Source: Haloarculaceae archaeon (GTDB lineage: Archaea; Halobacteriota; Halobacteria; Halobacteriales; Haloarculaceae). Taken from it: a stretch of 20,978 nucleotides of DNA. The notes under the pieces were generated by a model. The model made no database searches. It was given only the letters and a program-made list of their open reading frames with translations, and was not told where the DNA came from. The stretch's first letter is position 1; the number at the start of each line of letters is the position of its first letter. The DNA lies in the NCBI GenBank assembly GCA_018609945.1, contig JAHENO010000258.1, positions 1 to 20,978 of the forward strand, read 5' to 3'. This document shows, piece after piece, positions 7,497-14,308 of the stretch. Made by a program: the position numbers and the translations under genes.

Positions 7497-7697
7497 GTGC
7501 AGGGACTGCCGAACAGTGCCGGTCGAGCGGCCGCGGGCTTTCGCACTGTTGCGAGTGTCTTTCTCTACGGTCTCTCTTTCTTCCAACGCTCCTGCCCAAC
7601 AAGTGTGAATTGTGTGAGCTCGGTACGGAATGGCGCGCGAGATACAGAGGCTGAGGACAGCACGCGATCGGACACAAACCGATCCGACAGAAAACAC

Positions 7698-7702
7698 TTA
7701 TT
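7698..7702 (+). promoter_or_regulatory. TATA-like box for the lipoprotein gene
   Basis: TTATT at 7698-7702 is about 24 bp before the ATG at 7724. The rest of the 7466-7697 spacer shows no gene or RNA fold that I recognise. Confidence 0.4.
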
Positions 7703-7723
7703 GAAAAGGGTGGACGTGCCTAC

Positions 7724-8734
7724 ATGCACCGCCGTCGGATGCTCGCAGTCTGTGGGTTCGGTCTCGTGGCGGTGCCGGGCTGTCTGTCCCAACCGCCTTC
7801 GGACGAGGCTGGTAGCAGTGAGACCGACGCGCCGACACCGAGCACGGATATGCCCTCCCCCTCTCCGAACAAAACCCTCACCTCGAGTGAGGAGACAGTA
7901 CCTCCGTCATCCTCGCCAACACCATCGGCACCACTAATCGGTGGAACTGTCTCGGCAGAACCCGGTGACTCCGTCGAAGTCCCGTTCGTACTGACCAACA
8001 CCGGGTCTGCGGCCATTGATCCGGACAGTTCCCGCGTACTCGATGTCGATCTCGCGTATTTTCCGGATCTCCACCTCACTGATGACGCTGGGGTGCCCGG
8101 AACCTGGGCAGACGACTTCGAAGATGTCACGGCGTGGACGCCGCCGGACAGCATTGAGCCAGGCGAGACGGTCACCGCACGTCTCCCGGTTGCGATCGAG
8201 GAACGGGCCCGCGGGCTGTACGCGCTTCGCGGGCGGATGGGACGGATCGATGCCACCGGAACAGCCCTGATCCGTGTCTCTTCCGTCCCCGAGGAACCGG
8301 CCATCGCCTTGCGAGCCCAGGGTGGACTCGGCGGCTTCACCTCGACTGGTCCACCGGAATCGGCAATCGTTGACGAACCGGTCTGTCCCGCTGATACTGC
8401 ACGGGTCCTGTGTTACCTCCGGAACGTCACCGACACGGCAGTCCGGACAGTCGATCTGACTCTCACACTGCCGGAGGGATGGGACGTCGGGGAGGTCACA
8501 CACGTCGAACAGTGGCATCCCTCGGGCACCCGATGGCGATTTCGGGACGTAGCGCCCGGTCGCTATCGGTGGAGTCGCGTCGATTTACACCCGCCGTCAG
8601 ACATCAGCGAACGTGGCACGTATAGGATCGACGCAACCGGAGGTGTGACTACCGGCACCGAACGGACAGCCTCGGCAACCGTCGTCGCCGATCCGAACAA
8701 GGACCGCGGCCTCACATCGTGTACACGTCGCTGA
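7724..8734 (+). CDS. Secreted haloarchaeal lipoprotein of unknown function
   Basis: The 336-residue protein begins MHRRRML, a twin-arginine-like start, followed by a short hydrophobic stretch and the lipobox VPGC with Cys20 as the likely lipidated residue. This layout is typical of Tat-exported, membrane-anchored haloarchaeal lipoproteins. Residues ~23-70 are a Ser/Thr/Pro-rich linker of the kind that is often glycosylated. Residues ~72-160 include SVEVPFVLTNTGSAAI, resembling an Ig/CARDB-like beta-sandwich with a 'N.G' turn. A second similar segment, around VDLTLTLPEGWDVGE, follows near residue 245. There are two close cysteines (VCPADTARVLC) that could pair. I recognise no enzyme motif; ligand binding or adhesion is only a guess. 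Codon use looks less GC-biased than in the flanking genes. Confidence 0.75.
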   Translation: MHRRRMLAVCGFGLVAVPGCLSQPPSDEAGSSETDAPTPSTDMPSPSPNKTLTSSEETVPPSSSPTPSAPLIGGTVSAEPGDSVEVPFVLTNTGSAAIDPDSSRVLDVDLAYFPDLHLTDDAGVPGTWADDFEDVTAWTPPDSIEPGETVTARLPVAIEERARGLYALRGRMGRIDATGTALIRVSSVPEEPAIALRAQGGLGGFTSTGPPESAIVDEPVCPADTARVLCYLRNVTDTAVRTVDLTLTLPEGWDVGEVTHVEQWHPSGTRWRFRDVAPGRYRWSRVDLHPPSDISERGTYRIDATGGVTTGTERTASATVVADPNKDRGLTSCTRR

Positions 8735-8815
8735 TTCTGCCTCGATGCGAGATACGCGCGCTACATTCCATCCCTGACAAGAAGCGGATGCGGACACGTT
8801 CCCAGTACGGGGGAA

Positions 8816-10168
8816 TCAAATGGCCGGCTTGAGTACTCGCCACATCACGCCGGGACGAAATAGCGTGGATGGCGGTTTCTCCATCATAATGACGCGGATG
8901 AAGCGCTCGGACAGGTCACTGTCAGTATGGGCTTTCCTGGTGAGGCGAGACAGGTACCAGCCCATGAGACCGGTTCCGCGGGGCTTGGGCCCGGTCGTTT
9001 CGGGGAACTGGAAATCGGCTCCGACCGCCATCATCCACGCGACATCGACGATCGGTTCGACCTCGTCGAAGAACTCGAGCCCGAGACCGCCGAGACCGTT
9101 CTCCGCGAGCGCGTGATGCAACACCAGTGCGTGGAGCGCCGCTACTGACATCCCCTGGCCGTATATCGGATTGTAACTCGCAATCGCGTCACCGACGACC
9201 AGGAACCCATCGGGGAAGCGGTCGAGTTCTTCGTAGTAGCGCCGGCGATTCGAGGGGAACGGATAGTAGTCGACGTCCTCGGAGAGAATCTCGTGACCAT
9301 CTAAAATCTCTTCGACTTCGGTGATTTGCAGCGTCGACGCGAAATCACGGAACTCGTCAGCGTTCCGCGGTGGGTCATCGCCGTGTACGCCGTGCAAGAC
9401 CACCTGCCACCGATCGTTTTCGATGGGTAATGCGCCGCCACCTCGCGTATAGGGTGGCGATGCCGGTGCCCAGAATGCCCGCTGATCGTCAGTATCGCGT
9501 TCGACGGTCGTCGTGCTGTAGGCCAGGTCGACGTTGACTTCGGCAACTTCGGGCGACTCGTAGCCCTGGCTTTCTAACCACTTCGGCGTTCGACTCGTCC
9601 GGCCGGTCGCGTCGACGGTCAGGTCAGCCGATATAGCTGTCTCGGTGCCATCGCCATCCAGAACCTCTACGCCCGTCACGGTCGTTCCGCTCTCGTCTGT
9701 CCGATAGCCGACGACGCGAGTACCATCGTACAACTGCACGTCATCGATTTCCGAGACTCGCTTGCGAATCACGTACTCCAGCAGCGGTCGACTTCCCACA
9801 TACCCCGGCATCCGAGTTGGGGGGTCGGCGACGTATCCGTCCTCGTCGTAGAAATTGAAATTCGAGGCCATATCAATTATCAAACCGCCTTCGGAAACCA
9901 AATCGTCGCCGTACCCCGGAAATAGGTCTTCGATTATCACCCGCCCCGCTTCTTGTAGTACGTGTGGTTGCCGGGCGTGCGGTGCCCCGTCACGCGTCTT
10001 CGGTTCGTCGGGTAGTTCATCCCGTTCGACCACGGTCACCTGGTCGAACCCGTCCGCAAGGACACGAGCTGCCAACAGGCCTGAAATACTCGCACCGACG
10101 ACGACTGCGTGGTCTCCGACCCTGTTGATCCGTTCGGAGTCATATGCTGGGACGCTTTCTAACGTCAT
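8816..10168 (-). CDS. FAD-dependent monooxygenase/oxidoreductase, LasC-like group
   Basis: This 450-residue flavoprotein has an N-terminal FAD-binding Rossmann motif (VVVGASISGLLAARVL, residues 22-37, then VVERD at 46-50). A 'K-TRDGAPHARQPHVLQEAG' type segment follows near residue 57. The C-terminal GD motif is VVGDAIASYNPIYGQGMS, where Asp contacts the FAD ribityl and pyrophosphate. The 'R.G.P..R..H.L...G' and 'NP.YGQGM' signatures match the aromatic-hydroxylase-like FAD oxidoreductases related to polyether epoxidase LasC and polyprenyl hydroxylases. Substrate is unknown; no partner reductase or biosynthetic gene is next to it. Base composition is clearly less GC-rich than the neighbours (for example around 9850-9910), suggesting recent acquisition. 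The ATG at 10168 is the best start; an A/T-rich stretch at 10183-10190 is slightly too close to be an ideal TATA box. Confidence 0.85.
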   Translation of the reverse strand: MTLESVPAYDSERINRVGDHAVVVGASISGLLAARVLADGFDQVTVVERDELPDEPKTRDGAPHARQPHVLQEAGRVIIEDLFPGYGDDLVSEGGLIIDMASNFNFYDEDGYVADPPTRMPGYVGSRPLLEYVIRKRVSEIDDVQLYDGTRVVGYRTDESGTTVTGVEVLDGDGTETAISADLTVDATGRTSRTPKWLESQGYESPEVAEVNVDLAYSTTTVERDTDDQRAFWAPASPPYTRGGGALPIENDRWQVVLHGVHGDDPPRNADEFRDFASTLQITEVEEILDGHEILSEDVDYYPFPSNRRRYYEELDRFPDGFLVVGDAIASYNPIYGQGMSVAALHALVLHHALAENGLGGLGLEFFDEVEPIVDVAWMMAVGADFQFPETTGPKPRGTGLMGWYLSRLTRKAHTDSDLSERFIRVIMMEKPPSTLFRPGVMWRVLKPAI

Positions 10169-10436
10169 TGAGTTGTGCCGGGTAATTTTTCGATCAGTTC
10201 TTCGACTCCCGATGCGGGGTCGATTCCGCCACCATTGTCGTGGCAGTCATGCGTGTCGCCCCGTGGCGCTCCCCGTGGCCAATCTCCGAAACCAGCCTCT
10301 CTCGACAGAGCGAACGCCCACCTCCAATTTGAACAACGAGCGTGTTAAGCGTTGGCACGAATTTGCGCATACTCTCACTCGGAGTGGGGAATGTGCTGAA
10401 CGTGCGCCCTGTATCCATCACGAGTGGTTCTGACAC

Positions 10437-10464
10437 AACCCAGATAGTGCTGTTTTACTGGGTT
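10437..10464. repeat. Short inverted repeat (7-bp arms, 14-nt spacer)
   Basis: AACCCAG at 10437-10443 is the exact reverse complement of CTGGGTT at 10458-10464. It could form a small hairpin, be an operator, or be a remnant end of an insertion sequence. No transposase frame or target duplication is visible. Confidence 0.4.
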
Positions 10465-10509
10465 CGGCAAGCACCCCTCCCACTAATGCCCGGACAGCAA
10501 GCCGCAAGA

Positions 10510-10516
10510 AGTTTTG
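10510..10516 (+). promoter_or_regulatory. TATA-like box for the DUF63 gene
   Basis: AGTTTTG is centred 26 bp before the ATG at 10539, and resembles the box read as AGTTTTTG before the methylthiotransferase gene. Confidence 0.4.
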
Positions 10517-10538
10517 CCACGCGTCGAGGAATCCCGCT

Positions 10539-11402
10539 ATGGCTGCCCCCTTCGAGGGTTTCGTCGTTCCGTCCCCGGTGCACACGGCGGTGCTGGTGGT
10601 GGGCACGGCCGCCGTGGTCGCTCTCCTGTTCGCACTCCGGCCGCGGGTCACCGACGGGGTCGTGCTGGCGTTTGCACCCTGGATGGTCGTCGGCGCCGGG
10701 TTGCACGTCGTCTACCAGTTCGGCCTGCGGGCCGGTGTCGGTGGCTATCCGACGGCCGTCGAACCGCTCTTTTCGGCCCCGGCGGTCTATCTCACGACGT
10801 TTCTGCTCGCGGGCCTCGTCTGGGCCGGCGCCCTCGTCGGCGCCGACGCGACGCGGTCGGGACCCGAGGCCGGCGAGACCGTCGCGCTGTCCCTCGGCGG
10901 CGTGGGTCTCCTCGCGATGGTGGTCGTGGTCGCGGCCGTCGTCGTGGAGGGACGGGCCGCCGGCGACTCGCTCGAACCGGCCGTCCCGCTCGTCGGATTG
11001 GTCGTCTCGCTGGTCGTGACGGCCGGGGTCTACCGCCTCCTCGCCCTGTGGCGTCCCGCCGACATTGCCGCGTCGGGCCGTGCTGGCGTGCTCGTGCTCT
11101 TCGCGCACGTCTTCGACGGCGTCACGACCACCATCGGCGTCGACCTCCTGGGTACCGGCGAGCGGTCCGTCCTGCCGGCCCGCATCATGGATTTCGCCGC
11201 GGCGCTGCCGACGGAACCGTACCTCGGGACCGGGTGGCTGTTCGTCGTCGTCAAGATCATCGTCGCGTCGCTGGTGGTCGTCTTCTTCGCCGACTTCGTC
11301 CGCGAGGAACCCGTCCGGGCGAACCTCCTCCTGGCCGTGGTCGCGGCCGTCGGACTCGGGCCGGGCGCGAACAACTTCCTCCTCTTTCTGTTCGGCGGGT
11401 AG
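10539..11402 (+). CDS. DUF63 family integral membrane protein
   Basis: The 287-residue protein is almost entirely hydrophobic, with about seven to eight transmembrane helices (for example VHTAVLVVGTAAVVALLFAL, ALSLGGVGLLAMVVVVAAVVV, GWLFVVVKIIVASLVVVFFA). Conserved-looking polar segments are FAPWMVVGAGLHVVYQ near residue 45 and HVFDGVTTTIGVDLLG near residue 192, which are hallmarks of the archaeal DUF63 family. The function of the family is not known; the embedded His and Asp in HVFDG suggest a membrane active site or transport path, but this is inference. The start is supported by the TATA-like box 26 bp upstream. It is codirectional with the nucleoside phosphorylase 90 bp downstream, which has its own TATA-like box. 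Confidence 0.85.
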   Translation: MAAPFEGFVVPSPVHTAVLVVGTAAVVALLFALRPRVTDGVVLAFAPWMVVGAGLHVVYQFGLRAGVGGYPTAVEPLFSAPAVYLTTFLLAGLVWAGALVGADATRSGPEAGETVALSLGGVGLLAMVVVVAAVVVEGRAAGDSLEPAVPLVGLVVSLVVTAGVYRLLALWRPADIAASGRAGVLVLFAHVFDGVTTTIGVDLLGTGERSVLPARIMDFAAALPTEPYLGTGWLFVVVKIIVASLVVVFFADFVREEPVRANLLLAVVAAVGLGPGANNFLLFLFGG

Positions 11403-11462
11403 GCGACACCCCGAACCGCGACCGGACGCACTTCCCGACCCCCACGCGCTCGGAACCCGGCC

Positions 11463-11469
11463 GAATTTT
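11463..11469 (+). promoter_or_regulatory. TATA-like box for the nucleoside phosphorylase gene
   Basis: GAATTTT is centred 27 bp before the ATG at 11493, fitting a leaderless transcript. Confidence 0.45.
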
Positions 11470-11492
11470 GTGTCCGGCCTCGAAGAGCGGCC

Positions 11493-12218
11493 ATGGCCAA
11501 GCAACCGCACTTGCTCGTCGAGTCCGGTGACCTCGCGGACGTCGCGCTCGTGCCCGGCGATCCGGGCCGCGTCGACCGCATCGCCGGCCACTGCGAGGAC
11601 GCCACGACCGTTGCCGAGAACCGGGAGTACAAGCTGGTCGACGCCTCCTACGAGGGCCGGGATCTGACGATTTGTTCGACCGGCATCGGCGCGCCGTCCG
11701 CCGCTATCGCCGCGGAGGAACTGCACGCGGTCGGCGTCGAGACGCTGATCAGGGTCGGGACCACGGGCGCCCTCCAGCGGGGCATCGAGATCGGCGACAT
11801 GGTCGTCGCCACCGGCGCCGCCAAGGACGAGGGGACGACAAAACGCTACGAATCCGCGACCGTCCCCGCCGTCCCGGATTATGAGGTGTTATCCGAACTC
11901 GTGGCGGCCGCCCGGAACAATACCGAAAACGTTCACGTCGGTCCCATCGCCACCGACGACGCCTTCTACGCCGAGACAGACGAGTACGTCACCGCCTGGG
12001 AGGACGCGGGCCTGCTCGCCGTCGAGATGGAGGCGGCTGCCCTGTTCACGCTCGCCCGCCGCAAGGGGATGGCTGCCGGCGCCATCTGCACCGTCGACGG
12101 CAACCTCGTGGAGGGCACCCAGAAAGGCGAGACCGACGACGAGGAACTCCCCGAGAAGGCCAAGGACAACGTCGACCGCGCCATCCGAATCTCGCTCGAT
12201 GCCGTGACGCGGCTGTAA
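11493..12218 (+). CDS. Nucleoside phosphorylase, uridine phosphorylase-like
   Basis: This 241-residue protein is a hexameric-type (NP-I) nucleoside phosphorylase, which splits nucleosides with phosphate to give the base and (deoxy)ribose 1-phosphate. The phosphate site is seen in PGDPGR (21-26) and in R87 of RVGTTGAL. CSTGIGAPSAAI (61-72) is the family loop, and AVEMEAAALF (177-186) supplies the Met-Glu pair that binds the ribose. Overall pattern and length favour the uridine phosphorylase/PNP branch; the base specificity cannot be read safely. Deoxyribose 1-phosphate, after mutase action, is the precursor of the DeoC substrate, so this gene and deoC at 6821-7465 fit one catabolic route. It converges on the small membrane protein gene with a 47-bp gap. 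Confidence 0.9.
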   Translation: MAKQPHLLVESGDLADVALVPGDPGRVDRIAGHCEDATTVAENREYKLVDASYEGRDLTICSTGIGAPSAAIAAEELHAVGVETLIRVGTTGALQRGIEIGDMVVATGAAKDEGTTKRYESATVPAVPDYEVLSELVAAARNNTENVHVGPIATDDAFYAETDEYVTAWEDAGLLAVEMEAAALFTLARRKGMAAGAICTVDGNLVEGTQKGETDDEELPEKAKDNVDRAIRISLDAVTRL

Positions 12219-12265
12219 TCAAAACCACGAAATCGGCAGTAGACTTCCCGACAGACAGAGATATT

Positions 12266-12700
12266 TCACGTCCCAAGATACCAGCCGCACAGGAGTGGGG
12301 AGAAAAACAGCGTCAGCGGGACGGCGATCCAGACCTGTCCGGCCAGCACATTATACTGGCCGATGGTCACAGAGACCGGCGTCCCCTCGATGTACCCGAC
12401 CAGGAACTCGAATCCAACTGTCAGCACCGTCCAGAGTGCCCCAACGAGGACTAATTCGACCCCCGTGTACGCGATTGGTGACCGGGCAAAATAGAGAAAA
12501 GAGAGACCGATAATCGCAGCCACCAGCAGAGCTGTACTGACGACGTGACCCGCGTACGAACCCACGCGCGGAATCAGCACCACTTCCCTGAACCCACCGT
12601 TCACGACGGCGACAGCTGCCATGACCACCCAGATACCGAGCGGATACAGAAACACGCGGGGTCGAACCGATTGCCCAGCCAGTGCGATCAACGAACTCAT
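12266..12700 (-). CDS. Small four-helix membrane protein, conserved hypothetical
   Basis: The 144-residue protein has four predicted transmembrane helices: about residues 18-34, 52-70, 80-102 and 120-141. Polar signatures between them are VVNGGFRE (32-39), GFEFLVGYI (96-104) and QYNVLAGQVW (115-124). I have the impression of a widespread small membrane family with 'NGxxRE' and 'FEF' motifs, but I cannot name it and its function is unknown to me. The start at ATG 12700 is chosen because the first helix follows it directly; the longer frame upstream only shadows the SDR gene. It lies 44 bp after the SDR gene and may be cotranscribed. Its DNA is more A/T-rich than the SDR gene. Confidence 0.7.
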   Translation of the reverse strand: MSSLIALAGQSVRPRVFLYPLGIWVVMAAVAVVNGGFREVVLIPRVGSYAGHVVSTALLVAAIIGLSFLYFARSPIAYTGVELVLVGALWTVLTVGFEFLVGYIEGTPVSVTIGQYNVLAGQVWIAVPLTLFFSPLLCGWYLGT

Positions 12701-12744
12701 TCCTGTTTCTGCTCGGTCGCGGGTCCGGTGAACTGTATGCCTGA

Positions 12745-13530
12745 CTACGATCCCCCACCGTCGACCGGGACCGTCGCGCCGTTGACGAAACTCGCGTGCT
12801 CGCTGGCGAGGAAGGTCACCAGCTTCCCCAGGTCGAGCGGGTCGCCGGGCTCCTCGTAGGGATTCCCCGCCAGCGTGGCGGCCCACGCCTCGTCGGGGTC
12901 CTCGTACTGGCCTGCCCGGACCTGCTCGACCAGCATCCCCTCCAGGTCCTCTGTCTCGTGGGGACCCGGGACGACGGCGTTGACCCGGACCGCGGGTGCG
13001 AGCGTGCGCGCCTGGGTTTCGGTGACGCCCTGGACCGCACGACCGAACGCTGTGGCCACGGAGAACTCCTCGGCCAGCGCCGGGATGGCGGGGTTGGTCA
13101 CGTTGACGACCGACCCGTACTCGGAGGCTTCGAGTTCGCCGCGGGCCTCGCGTATCGCCCAGACGGCGCTCATGAACAGCCGGTCGAACCCCCGGAACCA
13201 GTCCTCGTCGGCCACGTCGAGCGCACCCACCGGTTCGAGCGGCCGGGGGCCGGTGACGAGGTGGTCGATGCCGCCATACTGGTCGACGGTCCGCTCGACC
13301 AGTGCCTGCACGTGGTCGGGGTCGCGGATGTCCACTTCAAGCCCGAAGATTTCGCCGTCGCCCAGCGCGTGCAACCGGTCGCTGGCGTAGGCCAGGTCGT
13401 CGAGGTTCGGGGCCGCCAGCGCGACCTTCGCGCCCTGCCGGGAGAACGCCTCCGCGCAGGCGTGTCCCAGCCCGGTCGCGCTGCCCGTCACCAGCGCCAC
13501 GTTACCGTCGAGTCCGAGGTCGATGTCCAT
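12745..13530 (-). CDS. SDR-fold protein lacking the usual catalytic residues
   Basis: The 261-residue protein has the classical short-chain dehydrogenase frame: cofactor loop TGSATGLG (15-22), an acidic residue after strand 4 (EVDIRD, D68), VRVNAVVPGP (181-190) and the closing FVNGATVPVDGGGS. However, the NNAG motif is replaced by VTGPRP (92-97), the catalytic Ser region reads NVTNPAIP (143-150), and the YxxxK motif is replaced by SVATAFGRA (157-165), with no tyrosine in the segment. Ordinary SDR chemistry therefore seems unlikely, although some FabG-like SDR subfamilies also lack Tyr-Lys. It may bind NAD(P) in a structural or regulatory role, or use other residues. ATG 13530 is supported by a TATA-like box 27 bp upstream; the ATG at 13566 is an alternative. 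Confidence 0.82.
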   Translation of the reverse strand: MDIDLGLDGNVALVTGSATGLGHACAEAFSRQGAKVALAAPNLDDLAYASDRLHALGDGEIFGLEVDIRDPDHVQALVERTVDQYGGIDHLVTGPRPLEPVGALDVADEDWFRGFDRLFMSAVWAIREARGELEASEYGSVVNVTNPAIPALAEEFSVATAFGRAVQGVTETQARTLAPAVRVNAVVPGPHETEDLEGMLVEQVRAGQYEDPDEAWAATLAGNPYEEPGDPLDLGKLVTFLASEHASFVNGATVPVDGGGS

Positions 13531-13554
13531 ACCCGCCCGTCCGGCAACCAGGCG

Positions 13555-13560
13555 TAAAAC
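13555..13560 (-). promoter_or_regulatory. TATA-like box for the SDR gene
   Basis: The minus strand reads GTTTTA, centred 27 bp before the ATG at 13530. The 198-bp divergent spacer to 13728 holds this and the opposite promoter. Confidence 0.45.
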
Positions 13561-13656
13561 CTTCATGCTGCTGGCGTCCCCGCGGTCGGGCCCGAAGGCT
13601 GCCACCGTGATCGCGAACACAAAAAGTCATCCGTGGGAAATTTTGTGCGAGATAAC

Positions 13657-13662
13657 TATTAT
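13657..13662 (+). promoter_or_regulatory. TATA-like box for the SnoaL-like gene
   Basis: TATTAT predicts a transcription start near 13685-13688. An in-frame GTG lies exactly there (13687), whereas the homology-based ATG is at 13729, leaving about 44 nt of leader if ATG is used. Confidence 0.4.
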
Positions 13663-13728
13663 CCGTGCCAACGGTCAAGAGTGAGAGTGACGGCCAGCCA
13701 CCGACGCTGGTACGTCAGTTCGATCAAC

Positions 13729-14157
13729 ATGCCCGAACACGAACAAAAGGATCTGGTCAGACGCTATCTGCACGCCTTCAACGAGCGGGACAGAGACACG
13801 CTAACAGAATTGCTCGCGGACGACGTCGTCGAACACGGCGTCCATCAGACGCTCCGCGGTCCCGAGGAGGTCGTCGAGGTCCTCGACAATCACTTCGAGA
13901 TCTTCCCCGACTACTCCGGAGAGGCGGGACACGTCGTCGCCGAAGACGACATCGTCGCAGTACAGTACAGAGCCCGGGGCACTCACACCGGCGAATACCA
14001 GGACGTCGAACCAACCGGCCACACGGTCGAGTGGACCGGGATGGCGATGTACCGGGTCGAAGACGGCGAGATCGCCGAAATCTGGATCGAAGAGGACAGG
14101 CTGGGACTCCTCCAGCAACTCGAAGTGGTCGACCGGCCCGCACACCTCCGGATCTGA
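13729..14157 (+). CDS. SnoaL-like / ester cyclase family protein
   Basis: The 142-residue product is an NTF2-fold protein of the SnoaL-like polyketide cyclase/ester cyclase group. The pattern is characteristic: an N-terminal helix KDLVRRYLHAFNERD, the FPDYSGEAGHVVAEDD segment (59-74), the RGTHTGEY turn (83-90), GHTVEW (98-102) and the ending DGEIAEIWIEEDRLGLLQQL. The fold is used by small-molecule cyclases, isomerases and many proteins of unknown role, so no reaction can be assigned. ATG 13729 matches the usual N terminus of the family. A leaderless GTG start at 13687 would add 14 non-acidic residues (starting with TASHRRWY after the initiator) and fits the TATA-box spacing better. It is divergent from the SDR gene and convergent with the DmdA-like gene. 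Confidence 0.82.
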   Translation: MPEHEQKDLVRRYLHAFNERDRDTLTELLADDVVEHGVHQTLRGPEEVVEVLDNHFEIFPDYSGEAGHVVAEDDIVAVQYRARGTHTGEYQDVEPTGHTVEWTGMAMYRVEDGEIAEIWIEEDRLGLLQQLEVVDRPAHLRI

Positions 14158-14308
14158 GGCCGGCCGGCGTTTTCGCGAGCGGCGTCGTTTCGACTCCTCT
14201 CTGCGGAGCGAGTGGGTCACGGCGGTCGCGCTCTGCGTCCCGTCTGTGACGGACAGAAGAGTCCTCACCGCGGTCTCGCACCGTCGAAACCGAACGCGGC
14301 CGGACCGC

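Larger units (their letters stand above)
10169..10538. other. 370-bp intergenic region, A/T-richer, no convincing gene
   Basis: Short open frames here (for example minus-strand 10194-10436) have no recognisable product, no acidic bias and no good start signal. The region holds the probable promoter area of the FAD oxidoreductase, a 7-bp inverted repeat at 10437-10464 and the TATA-like box of the DUF63 gene. No RNA gene is visible. Confidence 0.5.

Noticed and set aside
10194..10436. 80-codon minus-strand frame in the intergenic region
   Set aside because: No recognisable product, no promoter at a proper distance and non-haloarchaeal composition; treated as chance.
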